The notes: generated from the sequence alone by a model not told the origin. A stretch of DNA of 37,978 nucleotides from Streptomyces scabichelini (GCF_011045015.1 NZ_JAAKZY010000093.1:1-37978), one strand, 5' to 3'; positions 8,069-17,244 are shown, numbered from the stretch's first letter. Numbers and translations: made by a program.

Positions 8069-9235
8069 GTGGCGGACGCTGCAGTGAACCGGACCCGGGG
8101 TCGTACCCAGCGGGTGCTCATCGCCGCGGACAAGTTCAAGGGCTCGCTCACGGCCGTGGAGGTCGCGCAGCGGGTCACGGCCGGGCTGCACCGGGTCGCG
8201 CCGCGTGTGGAGGTCGAGGCGCTGCCGGTGGCCGACGGCGGGGACGGCACGGTCGACGCGGCGGTCGCGGCCGGGTTCGAGCGGCGTGAGGTACGGGTCG
8301 CCGGGCCGCTCGGGGACGAGGTCACCGCCGCGTACGCGCTGCGCGGCGACACGGCCGTCGTGGAGATGGCCGAGGCCAGCGGCTTGCAGCGGCTGCCCGT
8401 CGGCGTCCTCGCTCCGCTCACGTCGTCCACGTACGGCTCCGGCGAACTGCTGCGGGCCGCTCTGGACGCCGGGGCGCGCACGATCGTCTTCGGTGTGGGT
8501 GGCAGCGCCACGACGGACGGCGGCGCCGGGATGCTGGCCGCGCTCGGGGCCCGCTTCCTCGACGAGAACGGGGAGCCGCTTGCCCCTGGTGGCGGACCTC
8601 TGCATGAACTCTCCACGGCCGATCTGTCCGGACTCGACCCCCGTCTCGCCTCGGTCGACGTCGTCCTCGCAAGTGACGTGGACAATCCGCTGACCGGGCC
8701 GAAGGGCGCGGCGGCGGTGTACGGCCCGCAGAAGGGGGCCTCTCCCGACGATGTGCTGGCCCTGGACGCTTCCCTCACGCATTTCTCCGCGGTCCTGGAG
8801 AAGGCGATCGGGCCCAAGGCCGCGGAGTACGCCGTGGCGCCCGGTGCGGGTGCCGCCGGCGGTATCGGATACGGGGCTCTCGTCGGCCTCGGCGCGAGCT
8901 TCCGGCCCGGGATCGAGGTCATGCTCGACGTCCTCGGCTTCGCGGCCGCACTGGAACGCGCCACCCTCGTCATCACCGGTGAGGGCTCCCTCGACGAGCA
9001 GACCCTGCACGGCAAGGCTCCCGCCGGGGTCGCCGCCGCCGCTCGCGCCGCGGACAAGGAGGTCATCGCGGTCTGCGGCCGTCTCGCCCTCCCTCCGGAG
9101 GCCCTCGGCCGGGCGGGCATCCGCCGGGCGTACGCCCTGACGGCGGTGGAGCCCGATGTGGCACGGTGCATCGCCGAGGCGGGTCCGATCCTGGAGGACG
9201 TGGCGGAGCGCATCGGGCGGGACTTCCTGACCTGA
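8069..9235 (+). CDS. Glycerate kinase (GarK/GlxK family)
   Basis: ATP-dependent kinase converting D-glycerate to phosphoglycerate, feeding glyoxylate or serine breakdown products into glycolysis. The 388-aa protein shows the family signature in order: IAADKFKGSLTA at the N-terminus, LPVADGGDGTVDA, GVGGSATTDGGAGML in the middle, GAAGGIGYG, and ITGEGSLDEQTLHGKAP towards the C-terminus. The start is GTG 8069 with AAGGGG at 8055-8060; earlier in-frame codons add unrelated residues. It is monocistronic and convergent with the PucR gene. A link to the glyoxylate made by the ethylmalonyl-CoA pathway further right is possible but only inferred. Confidence 0.93.
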   Translation: MADAAVNRTRGRTQRVLIAADKFKGSLTAVEVAQRVTAGLHRVAPRVEVEALPVADGGDGTVDAAVAAGFERREVRVAGPLGDEVTAAYALRGDTAVVEMAEASGLQRLPVGVLAPLTSSTYGSGELLRAALDAGARTIVFGVGGSATTDGGAGMLAALGARFLDENGEPLAPGGGPLHELSTADLSGLDPRLASVDVVLASDVDNPLTGPKGAAAVYGPQKGASPDDVLALDASLTHFSAVLEKAIGPKAAEYAVAPGAGAAGGIGYGALVGLGASFRPGIEVMLDVLGFAAALERATLVITGEGSLDEQTLHGKAPAGVAAAARAADKEVIAVCGRLALPPEALGRAGIRRAYALTAVEPDVARCIAEAGPILEDVAERIGRDFLT

Positions 9236-9297
9236 GGCGACTCCGCGGCCTGCGCCGCCGTGCCGGTGGCCCTCACCGCCGCGACAACCGATACGCG

Positions 9298-10488
9298 TCA
9301 ACGCCCCGACAAGCGGTACGCGTCCAGCGCCAGCGTCATCTCGATCAGGTCCCGGGGCCGCGCCAGCGACCGTGACGTCAGCTGCTCGAGCCGCCGCAAC
9401 CGGTTGAAGACCGTGTTGCGGTGGCAGTAGAGGCGACCCGCTGCCCGGCCGGCCGAGCCCTCGCAGGACAGCCAGACGTCCAGCGTCTCCAGCAGCACCG
9501 CCCGGTCGCACGGCTCGAGCTCCAGGAGTGAGCCGAACACGTCGGAGACCAGCCGCCCCGCCAGCTCCGGCTGACTCACCACGAGAGCCGTCGGCATCCG
9601 CTGGTCGAGGCGGACGACACCGGTGGCGTCCGGCGGACAGGTGCGCAGGGCGAGTTCGGCGAGCCGCCGGGCCCGGCCGAGCTCGGCGAGACCCGACACG
9701 ACGGGGCTGATCCCGCCGGGCCCCGAACAGCGGCCGTCGAGCGCCCGGGTGACCCCGTCGAGTCCCTGCCCGTCGGCAAGAGCCACCACCCCGACCTCAC
9801 AGTCCGCCCGCATCCGCCAGACGAACCGGAACCCGTCGCCCTGAAGGGGCCGCCGAAACGACTCCCGCCGCTCGGAACGCAGCACCACCACGACGTACGG
9901 CCCCCGCTCCGGCAGATCGAGTCCCGCGGCCGCCCGCGCCGCGAGTCCCGGTGCCTCCTGCCCCTCCAGGAGCGCGTCGAGCAGCGCCTGAAGCTGCTCG
10001 TCGGTCCGTCGCCGCAGCTCCATCTCGGTCGCCCGGTACGCCTCGGACGCCACCGCCGCCTGCGCGTCGATCGCGGACCACACCATCGTCGCGGAACGCG
10101 TGAGCGCCGCGAGCCGCTGGGGCTCCTGGACGGCCGGGCCCTCCATCAACGCGTCCCACACCAGATAGCCCGCGTTGCGGTACGCGTGCACGAGGAGTTC
10201 CAGCGGCAGCCCCTGCTGGGCCCGCCGCCGCCCCGCATCCTCGGCGTACTCCAGGTCACGGCGCGGCGAGTCCCGGGGCGCGGCCATCGTCTCGATGCCG
10301 ATCCGCATCGCCTCCTCCGCCTCCCGCCACTGCTGGTCGTACGGCAGGAACTGGCCGTAGACGGGGGAGTGCTCGGCAAGCTGCCGCATGTGCTCGTCCA
10401 CGAGCTCCGGCACCCGTTCCAGCAGCGCCGTACAGGACTCGGCGAGCAGCTTCCAGTCGTGCCCGGTACGCCTTCTGCGCGCTCCCAT
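9298..10488 (-). CDS. PucR-family transcriptional regulator with RsbRD-like sensor domain
   Basis: 396-aa regulator. Residues about 10-150 resemble the RsbRD N-terminal helical domain (VDEHMRQLAEHSPVYGQF...RRRAQQGLPLELLVHAYRNAG) common in actinobacterial PucR/CdaR proteins. The middle (about 180-300) is a degenerate cyclase-like domain. The C-terminus holds the PucR helix-turn-helix (LLETLDVWLSCEGSAGRAA, then CHRNTVFNRLRRLEQL). It is transcribed away from the liv-type transporter operon across a 179-nt region carrying a palindrome, so control of that operon is the natural inference. Effector unknown; known relatives respond to purines, proline or other nitrogen sources. Confidence 0.87.
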   Translation of the reverse strand: MGARRRRTGHDWKLLAESCTALLERVPELVDEHMRQLAEHSPVYGQFLPYDQQWREAEEAMRIGIETMAAPRDSPRRDLEYAEDAGRRRAQQGLPLELLVHAYRNAGYLVWDALMEGPAVQEPQRLAALTRSATMVWSAIDAQAAVASEAYRATEMELRRRTDEQLQALLDALLEGQEAPGLAARAAAGLDLPERGPYVVVVLRSERRESFRRPLQGDGFRFVWRMRADCEVGVVALADGQGLDGVTRALDGRCSGPGGISPVVSGLAELGRARRLAELALRTCPPDATGVVRLDQRMPTALVVSQPELAGRLVSDVFGSLLELEPCDRAVLLETLDVWLSCEGSAGRAAGRLYCHRNTVFNRLRRLEQLTSRSLARPRDLIEMTLALDAYRLSGR

Positions 10489-10540
10489 GGCCGGAGGATG
10501 TCACCGGAGCACCGCCCCGCACAGGCCCCTGACACGCGGT

Positions 10541-10558
10541 GTTGTGCCGGCGCACAAC
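10541..10558. promoter_or_regulatory. Palindromic operator candidate between pucR-type gene and liv-type operon
   Basis: Perfect inverted repeat GTTGTGC-CGGC-GCACAAC, 7-bp arms with 4-nt spacer, in the divergent intergenic region. It lies 52 nt upstream of the regulator start (10488) and about 110 nt before the transporter ATPase start (10668). Size and symmetry fit a dimeric regulator site. Assignment to the adjacent PucR protein is inference. Confidence 0.5.
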
Positions 10559-10667
10559 GCGCGGCCGTGCCCGCTGGTCACCCGCAGCGTTTCGGCCGCG
10601 CCCCGTGGACGGGCGTCCCGCCCGGTGCTGTCGTGAGCGCCACACCGGGCGAGGAGAGAGGAATGCG

Positions 10668-11486
10668 ATGGCGAATCCCCTGGGCGGCGCCGATCTCGTC
10701 GTACGGGACCTGTCGGTCGGGTACGGCCCCGTCAGCGCGCTGCGTCAGGTGTCGCTCGAGGTGCCGGAGTCAGCCGTGGTCACCGTGCTCGGCGGCAACG
10801 GCGCGGGCAAGTCGACGCTGCTGCGGGCGGTGAGCCGCACCCTGTCCTTCCACGGCGGCGCGGTCACCGGCGGAACGGTGAGCCTCGGCGGCCGCCGGCT
10901 CGACGGACTGCCGCCGGACCGCGTGGTCGCCGCCGGGGTGTCCCAGATCCCGGAGGGGCGGCGGGTGTTCGCCCGGATGACCGTCGCCGACAATCTGCGC
11001 GCCGGAGCGCTCGGCGCCACCGGAGGCCGCGCGGAACGGGCCGCCGCCCTGCGCCGCGTCCACGAACTGTTCCCCGTCCTTGCCGAGCGCGCCCAGCAGC
11101 GTGCCGGGCTTCTGTCGGGCGGCGAACAGCAGATGCTCGCGGTCGGACGGGCCCTGATGGCCACTCCCAGGGTGCTGCTCCTCGACGAGCCCTCGCTCGG
11201 CCTCGCGCCCATGATGGCCGCCCGGATCGCCGACACCGTGCGGGAGATCAACACTCAGGGCACCTCGGTCCTGCTCGTCGAACAGAACGCCGCGCTCGCG
11301 CTGCGCCTCGCCTCCCACGCGTACGTCCTGGAGGTCGGCGAGGTGACGCTCTCCGGCCCGGCCCAGGAGCTGGCAGCCTCGGACGAGGTGCGCCGCCGCT
11401 ACCTCGGCGTGGTCGACGAGGACGCGGCGGCCGACGCCTCGCAGGCCACGGCCACCCTGCCGTCACTGCCCCGGTGGAAGGGGTGA
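10668..11486 (+). CDS. livF: Branched-chain amino acid-type ABC transporter ATPase (LivF-like)
   Basis: Cytoplasmic ATPase, 272 aa, one of two energising subunits of a HAAT-family importer. It has Walker A GGNGAGKST at about 42-50, signature LLSGGEQQM at about 145, Walker B VLLLDEPSLGLAP, and the LivF-typical LLVEQN. The segment IPEGRRVFARMTVADNL after the Q-loop is characteristic of LivF. The start is ATG 10668 with GAGGAGAGAGG at 10651-10661. First gene of an operon with LivG, LivH, LivM and LivK-like proteins. Substrate could be branched-chain amino acids, amides, urea or aromatic acids; the ATPase does not discriminate. Confidence 0.9.
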   Translation: MANPLGGADLVVRDLSVGYGPVSALRQVSLEVPESAVVTVLGGNGAGKSTLLRAVSRTLSFHGGAVTGGTVSLGGRRLDGLPPDRVVAAGVSQIPEGRRVFARMTVADNLRAGALGATGGRAERAAALRRVHELFPVLAERAQQRAGLLSGGEQQMLAVGRALMATPRVLLLDEPSLGLAPMMAARIADTVREINTQGTSVLLVEQNAALALRLASHAYVLEVGEVTLSGPAQELAASDEVRRRYLGVVDEDAAADASQATATLPSLPRWKG

Positions 11487-11495
11487 CGACGACTG

Positions 11496-12380
11496 ATGCC
11501 CGGTGACGAGACGCCCGACGGCACGACCCCCGCAGACCAGACACCCGTCCGCAGGAACCCCCCGGACACGGCGCCTGCCGACCCCGCACCCGGCGTCCCC
11601 CCGCTCCACGTGCGGGAGCTGACCGTCCGCTTCGCCGGGCTGACCGCCCTCGACGCCGTGAACTTCACGGTGCGCCCCGGCACCGTCCACGCCCTCATCG
11701 GCCCCAACGGCGCCGGCAAGTCCACCTGCTTCAACGTGCTGTCCGGCGTCTACCGCGCCACCGGGGGCAGCGTCCGCTTCGGCGAGCACGAACTGACCGG
11801 CATGCCTCCGCACCGCATCGCCGATCTGGGCATCGCCCGCATCTTCCAGAACCTCGCCCTGCCGCCTCTCGCCACAGTCGAGGACAGCCTGCTGCTCGGC
11901 CGCCACCGGCTGACCCGCACCGGCTTCCTCGCCGCGGGCCTCGGGCTCCCCTCGGCCGCCCGCGAGGAGCGCCGCCACCGGGCACGCGTCCGGGAGATCG
12001 CCGAGTTCGTGGGCCTCGCGCCCTACCTCGGCCGCCCCGCCGGCTCCCTCCCGTACGGGCAGCGCAAGCTCGCCGAACTCGCCCGCGCCCTGTGCATGGA
12101 ACCCCGGCTGCTGCTCCTGGACGAGCCGGTCGCGGGCATGACCGCCGACGAACGGCGCCGGACCTCCGCCGTGATCGCGGGGGTGCGCGACAGCCTCGGC
12201 ATCTCGATCGTCCTGGTGGAACACGACATGGGGGTGGTGATGCGGCTCGCGGACGCGGTGACCGTACTCGACTTCGGGCGCCTGATCGCGGACGGCGCCC
12301 CCGGTGACGTACAGAACGACCCTGCGGTCGTACGCGCCTACCTCGGAGAGGCAGCCGGCGAAGAGGGGGTGGAGCAGTGA
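11496..12380 (+). CDS. livG: Branched-chain amino acid-type ABC transporter ATPase (LivG-like)
   Basis: Second ATPase of the importer, 294 aa. A proline-rich, low-complexity extension of about 36 residues precedes the ABC domain and is longer than in enteric LivG. Walker A is GPNGAGKST at about 69-77, the Q-loop segment is IARIFQN, the signature is the degenerate SLPYGQRKLAELARAL seen in LivG proteins, and Walker B is LLLLDEPVAGM. The ATG at 11496 follows the livF stop by 9 nt with GGAAGGGG just before. The stop overlaps the next GTG start. Confidence 0.9.
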   Translation: MPGDETPDGTTPADQTPVRRNPPDTAPADPAPGVPPLHVRELTVRFAGLTALDAVNFTVRPGTVHALIGPNGAGKSTCFNVLSGVYRATGGSVRFGEHELTGMPPHRIADLGIARIFQNLALPPLATVEDSLLLGRHRLTRTGFLAAGLGLPSAAREERRHRARVREIAEFVGLAPYLGRPAGSLPYGQRKLAELARALCMEPRLLLLDEPVAGMTADERRRTSAVIAGVRDSLGISIVLVEHDMGVVMRLADAVTVLDFGRLIADGAPGDVQNDPAVVRAYLGEAAGEEGVEQ

Positions 12381-13267
12381 GCACCTTCGCCGAACTCCTC
12401 CTCAACGGCATCTCGATGGGCTCCGTCTACGCACTCATCGCCCTCGGCTTCGTGGTCATCTTCCGGGCCACCGAGGTCGTCAACTTCGCGCACGCGTCAC
12501 TGCTGCTGGCGGGCGGGTACGTCACCGCGACCCTGCACGACGACATCGGCTTCTGGCCCGCGCTGCTCACCGGGATCGCGGGCGCCGCACTGGTCGGGGC
12601 GGCCGTGGAGTACCTGGTGATGCGCCGCTACCGGGGCGCCGACCACAGTGTCCTCGCCATCGTCACGATCGGCGTCGACATCCTGCTCACCACCGAACTG
12701 ACCCGCCGGATCGGGACAGACGTCCTGACGCTCGGCGATCCCTGGGGTGACGCCGTCCTCACGGTCGGGCCGATCTCGCTCGCCCACACGCGCATCGCCG
12801 CCTTCGTGGCCGCCGCCCTGCTCATCACCGCCTTCCTGCTCGCCTTCCGGTACACCTCCTGGGGTGTCGCGATGCGCGCGGCCGCCGAAAGCGCGGAGAC
12901 GGCGGCACTGATGGGCGTACGGCTTGGCCGCGTGTCGCTCGGCGCCTGGGCCGTGGCGGGCGGCCTGGCGGCCGTCGCGGCTCTCTTCCTGACCGTCTTC
13001 CCGACGCCGGGCCTGGAGCGGGCCACCTCGCTCGCTGCCCTCAAGGCCTTCCCCGCCGCCATCCTCGGCGGCCTGGACTCCACCACCGGCGCGCTCGTCG
13101 GCGGTCTGCTGGTGGGCGTCACCGAGTCCCTGGCCACCGGCTACCAGAGCGATCTGACCTTCCTGGGACGGGGTCTTGGCGATCTGGCCCCCTATCTCGT
13201 CATGACCGCGATCCTGCTCATCCGGCCCGCCGGGCTGTTCGGCACGAAGGAGCTCGCCCGTGTCTGA
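12377..13267 (+). CDS. livH: ABC transporter permease (LivH-like)
   Basis: Inner-membrane permease, 296 aa with about eight hydrophobic segments, typical of LivH. The N-terminus LLLNGISMGSVYALIALGFVVIF and the NFAHAS motif are diagnostic. The C-terminal EAA-like region (LAALKAFPAAILGGLDSTTGALVGGLL) contacts the ATPases. GTG start at 12377 overlaps the livG stop (GTGA), and its own stop overlaps livM by 8 nt, so translation is coupled along the operon. Confidence 0.92.
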   Translation: MSTFAELLLNGISMGSVYALIALGFVVIFRATEVVNFAHASLLLAGGYVTATLHDDIGFWPALLTGIAGAALVGAAVEYLVMRRYRGADHSVLAIVTIGVDILLTTELTRRIGTDVLTLGDPWGDAVLTVGPISLAHTRIAAFVAAALLITAFLLAFRYTSWGVAMRAAAESAETAALMGVRLGRVSLGAWAVAGGLAAVAALFLTVFPTPGLERATSLAALKAFPAAILGGLDSTTGALVGGLLVGVTESLATGYQSDLTFLGRGLGDLAPYLVMTAILLIRPAGLFGTKELARV

Positions 13268-14405
13268 GGTCCTGGCCCCGTCCGGCGAGGCGAACAGCAC
13301 GCCGCGGCCCACCCGCCGCCGGCCCGTCTGGCTCACCCGCAGCCGTACGTACGTCTGGACGGCCTGTGCCGTCCTCCTGCTCGCCCTCCCGTTCTACCTG
13401 GAGCGCTTCTGGCTCCAGGCCGGGCTGTTCGCGATGGCCGCCGCGATCGGCGCGATCGGGCTCAACCTCCTCACCGGCTCCACCGGCCAGCTCTCCATGG
13501 GCCACGCCTTCTTCCTCGCGGTCGGCGCCTACGGCTACTGCGTGTTCGCCGCGGACGGGAACGCGGAGGGGAGCGCCGGGCTGACCGGCCTCGGGCTGCC
13601 GACCTGGCTCGCGGCCGTGCTCGCCGTGCTGGTCGCCGGGGTGGCGGGCGGACTGTTCAGCCCCATCGCGGGACGGCTGCGCGGCGCCTACCTCGGCATC
13701 GCGACGCTCGCGCTGATCTTCATCGGCCAGCACGTGCTGTTCAACGCCCGCGACCTCACGGGCGGCTTCAACGGCCGTGACGTACCGCCCCTGAGCCTGT
13801 TCGGTCTCACCTTCGACGACAGTGAACTCGTCGTCGCCAACGTGCCCTTCGGGTCGGCGGAGAAGCTCTGGTACGCGGGACTCGTGCTGCTCCTCGGCTG
13901 CGGGCTGTTCGCCCGCGGGGTGCTGCGCGGGCGCCCGGGACGGGCCATGAACGCGATCCGCGACCACCGCATCGCCGCCGGGGTCATCGGCGTGCCCGTC
14001 GCCCGCTACCGGGCCGCCGTCTTCGTCCTGTCCTCGATGTACGCGGGACTCGCGGGCGTCCTGCTCGCCCTGGTCTTCCAGCGGACCGTGCCGGACTACT
14101 TCGGCATCACGCTGTCGCTCGAATACCTCGCCATGATCGTCATCGGCGGGCTCGGCTCGGTGTCGGGGGCGGTGCTCGGAGCCGCGTTCGTGTCGCTGCT
14201 GCCGCAGCTGCTGACCCGCTACAGCGATGCGCTGCCCCTGGTCTCCGCCCCCGGTACGGGCGGCATTGCACCGGGTGAGGCATCCCGGTACCTCTACGGC
14301 GCCGCCGTTGTCGCGGTGGTGCTCTTCCTGCCCGGCGGCCTGGTCAGGGTGGCCGCCGGGCGCCGTGCACGGACCCATTCAGGGGATCCAGGGGAGGAAC
14401 GATGA
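13260..14405 (+). CDS. livM: ABC transporter permease (LivM-like)
   Basis: Second permease, 381 aa, with a charged N-terminal tail and about eight to ten membrane segments. The family signature runs from IGLNLLTGSTGQLSMGHAFF (about residue 62) through RLRGAYLGIATLAL to the C-terminal YLAMIVIGGLGSVSGAVLGA coupling loop. The segment around residue 240 (MNAIRDHRIAAGVIGVPVARYRAAVFVLSS) is characteristic of LivM. GTG start 13260 lies inside livH; the stop overlaps the next ATG (ATGA). Confidence 0.92.
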   Translation: MSEVLAPSGEANSTPRPTRRRPVWLTRSRTYVWTACAVLLLALPFYLERFWLQAGLFAMAAAIGAIGLNLLTGSTGQLSMGHAFFLAVGAYGYCVFAADGNAEGSAGLTGLGLPTWLAAVLAVLVAGVAGGLFSPIAGRLRGAYLGIATLALIFIGQHVLFNARDLTGGFNGRDVPPLSLFGLTFDDSELVVANVPFGSAEKLWYAGLVLLLGCGLFARGVLRGRPGRAMNAIRDHRIAAGVIGVPVARYRAAVFVLSSMYAGLAGVLLALVFQRTVPDYFGITLSLEYLAMIVIGGLGSVSGAVLGAAFVSLLPQLLTRYSDALPLVSAPGTGGIAPGEASRYLYGAAVVAVVLFLPGGLVRVAAGRRARTHSGDPGEER

Positions 14406-15670
14406 GGACGACATACGCGGCCAGGGCGGCCGCAGGCGCGCTCGCGGCGCTGCTCGTGCTGGCCGGATGCAGCTCCAAGGCGGAGGACGACAACGGCAAG
14501 GACGGTGACGCGGCCGCCGGAGGGGTGAAGACCGGTGAGGGCATCTCCGGCAAGACCATCAAGCTCGGCGTCCTCACCGACATGACCGGCGTCTACGCCA
14601 CCCTCGGCAAGAGCGTCACCCAGGCCCAGCAGCTCTATGTGAAGCAGCTGAACGCCGACGGCGGCGTCTGCGGCTACAAGGTCGAGCTCAGCGTCCGCGA
14701 CCACGGCTACGACCCGCAGAAGGCCGTCGCCGGGTACACGGAGCTGGAGCCGAACGTGCTCGGCTTCACCCAGTTCATCGGCTCGCCCTTCGTCGCCGCG
14801 GTCAAGCAGCGCATCGACGGGCAGGACAAGGGCCTCGTCCTGCCGCAGGCGTGGTCGGCCTCGCTGCTGGGCAGCCCGTACATCAGGGTGATCGGATCCA
14901 CGTACGACATCGAGACGATCAACGCCGTCGACTTCCTGATGAAGGAGAAGGGCATCAAGAAGGGCGACAAGATCGGGCACGTCTACTTCGAGGGCGACTA
15001 CGGAGAGAGCGCGCTGGTCGGCTCGAAGCACATGGCGAAGGAGTCCGGGCTCACCGTCGTCGAGCAGAAGATCAAGCCGACCGACAACGACATGACCGCG
15101 CAGGTCGCCGCCCTGAAGAAGGCCGGGGTCAAGGCCGTCGTGATCAGTGCGGGCCCGCGGCAGGCGGCCTCACTCGTCGGCGTCGCCGCGGCCGGCGGCT
15201 TCGACGTCCCGGTCATCGGCAACAACTCGGCCTTCGCCCCGCAGCTCCTCGCCACCCAGGCGGGCCCGGCCCTGATGAAGAACTACTACGTGGCCAACCC
15301 CTCGCTGCCCATCGGCGCGGACACCCCTGGGGCCAAGAAGCTGGTGGCCGACTACAAGGCCGCCTACCCGAAGGACGCGCTCGACAACGGCGTCGTCGCG
15401 GGCTGGACGGCCGTCTACGCCTTCGGAGAGGCCCTGAAGAAGGCCTGCGCGAGCAAGGACCTCACCCGCGAGGGCGTCGACAAGGCCCTTCTGACGATCG
15501 ACTCCCTCGACACGGGCTTCGGCATCCCCCAGAACTTCACCGATCCGAACGCCCCGTCCTCCAAGCAGAGCGTCATCCTCCAGCCGGACAAGAGCGTGAC
15601 AGGCGGCATGAAGGTCGTACGGGACGCGACGGCTTCCGAGGTGGCGGAGGCGTACGCGCCGAAGGCATGA
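14402..15670 (+). CDS. Periplasmic-type substrate-binding lipoprotein of the liv-type transporter
   Basis: 422-aa solute-binding protein of the LivK/peripla_BP_6 type, anchored outside the membrane. The signal sequence ends in the lipobox LVLAGC with Cys23 as the lipidation site, followed by an acidic, Gly-rich linker and then the first lobe (IKLGVLTDMTGVYATLGKSV). It completes the operon and should set substrate specificity. The presence of extra sequence relative to enteric LivK (about 350 aa) and the general fold suggest an actinobacterial HAAT subgroup; the ligand is not predictable by eye. A strong hairpin terminator follows the stop. Confidence 0.9.
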   Translation: MRTTYAARAAAGALAALLVLAGCSSKAEDDNGKDGDAAAGGVKTGEGISGKTIKLGVLTDMTGVYATLGKSVTQAQQLYVKQLNADGGVCGYKVELSVRDHGYDPQKAVAGYTELEPNVLGFTQFIGSPFVAAVKQRIDGQDKGLVLPQAWSASLLGSPYIRVIGSTYDIETINAVDFLMKEKGIKKGDKIGHVYFEGDYGESALVGSKHMAKESGLTVVEQKIKPTDNDMTAQVAALKKAGVKAVVISAGPRQAASLVGVAAAGGFDVPVIGNNSAFAPQLLATQAGPALMKNYYVANPSLPIGADTPGAKKLVADYKAAYPKDALDNGVVAGWTAVYAFGEALKKACASKDLTREGVDKALLTIDSLDTGFGIPQNFTDPNAPSSKQSVILQPDKSVTGGMKVVRDATASEVAEAYAPKA

Positions 15671-15690
15671 CCCAGACATGATCCGGACAT

Positions 15691-15731
15691 GATGAAGGGC
15701 CCCGAACCGCACAGGTTCGGGGCCCTTCATC
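15691..15731. terminator. Bidirectional intrinsic terminator
   Basis: Perfect 18-bp inverted repeat (GATGAAGGGCCCCGAACC at 15691-15708 and its complement at 15714-15731) around a 5-nt loop GCACA. It lies between the convergent stops at 15670 (binding protein) and 15747 (pssA) and can end transcription from both sides. Confidence 0.9.
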
Positions 15732-15746
15732 AACTCATCAACGTAT

Positions 15747-16601
15747 TCAAGGCAACTGTGCCGCCCGCGCCTCACGCCTGTTGTCGCGGAAGTTGTTCAC
15801 CCTCCGCGCCGTCGCGAAGAGGGGGATCACCGCGCCCGTGACCAGCTGTAGCGCACAACCGGTCTGGAGGAGCAGCTGGCCGCCGGGGGCGTCGAAGGCC
15901 CAGGACGTCAGCAGGGCCATGCTGAGCACGATCCAGGACAGCATCGCCACCGCGAGGCGACCGCGCGGCTTCGGGTACTCGACCCGGCTCACCATCAGCC
16001 AGGCGGTACCGAGAATCGCCATGAGCGTGGCGACGAAGGGCAGCTCGAGCAACACGATGGACACGACGGTCAGTGCGCCGAACGGCGACGGCATGCCCTG
16101 GAACGTGCCGTCCTTCACCGTCACGCACGAGAATCTGGCGAGCCGCAGCACGACCGCCAGCAGGACCACGATGGCCCCCACCGCCGCCACTCGCTGCTGT
16201 GCGTCGTCCGCGACCATGCCGTAGACGAGGACGAAGTACGCGGGTGCCAGACCGAAGCTGATCAGGTCCGAGAGGTTGTCCAGCTCCGCGCCCATGGGGG
16301 AGGAGCGCAGCTTGCGGGCCACCAGGCCGTCGAAGAGGTCGAAGACCGCCGCGCACAGCATCAGGATCACGGCCGTGGCCGCGCTGTTGCGGGCCATACC
16401 CGACTCCTGGCTGCCCGTGAGGTGCGGGATCAGGATGCCGGTGGTGGTGAAGTACACCGCCATGAAGCCACAGGTGGCGTTGCCGAGCGTCAGCGTGTCC
16501 GCTATCGAGAGGCGGAGTGACAGCGGCATCTCCTCCGCGTCGTCCACGTCGTCGGCCTCCGGCACCCAGCCGGTCTGAGTCTCCGGATCAATCACGGTCA
16601 A
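15747..16601 (-). CDS. pssA: CDP-diacylglycerol--serine O-phosphatidyltransferase
   Basis: Membrane enzyme making phosphatidylserine from CDP-diacylglycerol and L-serine, 284 aa. The CDP-alcohol phosphotransferase motif spans residues 91-112 with the key residues D91, G92, A95, R96, G104, D108 and D112. Several hydrophobic helices follow, and the cytoplasmic N-terminus is acidic. The start is given as TTG 16601, overlapping the psd stop by 14 nt; a GTG at 16595 is equally possible, and neither has a strong ribosome-binding site, which suggests coupling to psd. It forms a two-gene operon with psd, its product being the substrate of that enzyme. Confidence 0.93.
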   Translation of the reverse strand: MTVIDPETQTGWVPEADDVDDAEEMPLSLRLSIADTLTLGNATCGFMAVYFTTTGILIPHLTGSQESGMARNSAATAVILMLCAAVFDLFDGLVARKLRSSPMGAELDNLSDLISFGLAPAYFVLVYGMVADDAQQRVAAVGAIVVLLAVVLRLARFSCVTVKDGTFQGMPSPFGALTVVSIVLLELPFVATLMAILGTAWLMVSRVEYPKPRGRLAVAMLSWIVLSMALLTSWAFDAPGGQLLLQTGCALQLVTGAVIPLFATARRVNNFRDNRREARAAQLP

Positions 16602-17244
16602 TGCGAGTCACCCCAGCCACGGTCTTCTGACCGACCTCGACCGCGACCTCGACGCCCTCGGGGAGGTAGATGTCGACGCGCGAGCCGAAGCGGATCAGAC
16701 CGATCCGGTCCCCCTGCTCGACCTTGGTGCCCTGCGGGACGTACGGCACGATGCGTCGCGCGACCGCGCCGGCGATCTGGATCATCTCGATGTCGCCGAG
16801 CTCGGTGTCGAAGTGCCAGACGACGCGCTCGTTGTTCTCGCTCTCCTTGTTGAACGCCGGAACGAAGCCGCCGGGGATGTGCTCGACCGACGTCACCGAG
16901 CCGGAGAGCGGGGCGCGGTTCACATGCACGTTCAACGGGCTCATGAAGATCGCGACGCGGGTGCGGCCGTCCTTCCACGGCATGATGCTCTGCACCACAC
17001 CGTCGGCGGGTGAGATGACCCGGCCCGGGGCGATCTCGCGCTCGGGGTCGCGGAAGAACCACAGCATGCCCGCCGCGAGTGCGGTGGCGGGTACGGCCAC
17101 GGCCTTGGCGGCGCCGGAGCGGCGCGCACGGGCCAGGCTGAGTGCTGCGGTGGCAACGGTCGGGAGAAGCCACGGCGATGCTCCGCGCGCGAGGCGTCCA
17201 CCGAGGACGCTGACGCGAGGTGCAGAGGTTTGGCTGTGGGGCAT
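16588..17244 (-). CDS. psd: Phosphatidylserine decarboxylase (short, class II type)
   Basis: Pyruvoyl-dependent enzyme converting phosphatidylserine to phosphatidylethanolamine. The 218-aa proenzyme has an N-terminal hydrophobic segment (about 28-62), the WFFRDPER motif, D81 in SPADG, H107 in NVHVNR, and the self-cleavage site Gly187-Ser188 in RFGSRVD, where Ser becomes the pyruvoyl group. The GS site replaces the LGST of the long enterobacterial form, as is usual in the short actinobacterial type. The start is ATG 17244 (MPHSQTS), with AAGG upstream; longer frames add only non-conserved residues. Operon with pssA downstream. Confidence 0.93.
   Translation of the reverse strand: MPHSQTSAPRVSVLGGRLARGASPWLLPTVATAALSLARARRSGAAKAVAVPATALAAGMLWFFRDPEREIAPGRVISPADGVVQSIMPWKDGRTRVAIFMSPLNVHVNRAPLSGSVTSVEHIPGGFVPAFNKESENNERVVWHFDTELGDIEMIQIAGAVARRIVPYVPQGTKVEQGDRIGLIRFGSRVDIYLPEGVEVAVEVGQKTVAGVTRIDRD

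Noticed and set aside
9236..9297. Terminator between glycerate kinase and PucR gene
   Set aside because: The 62-nt convergent gap shows no stem of more than a few base pairs.
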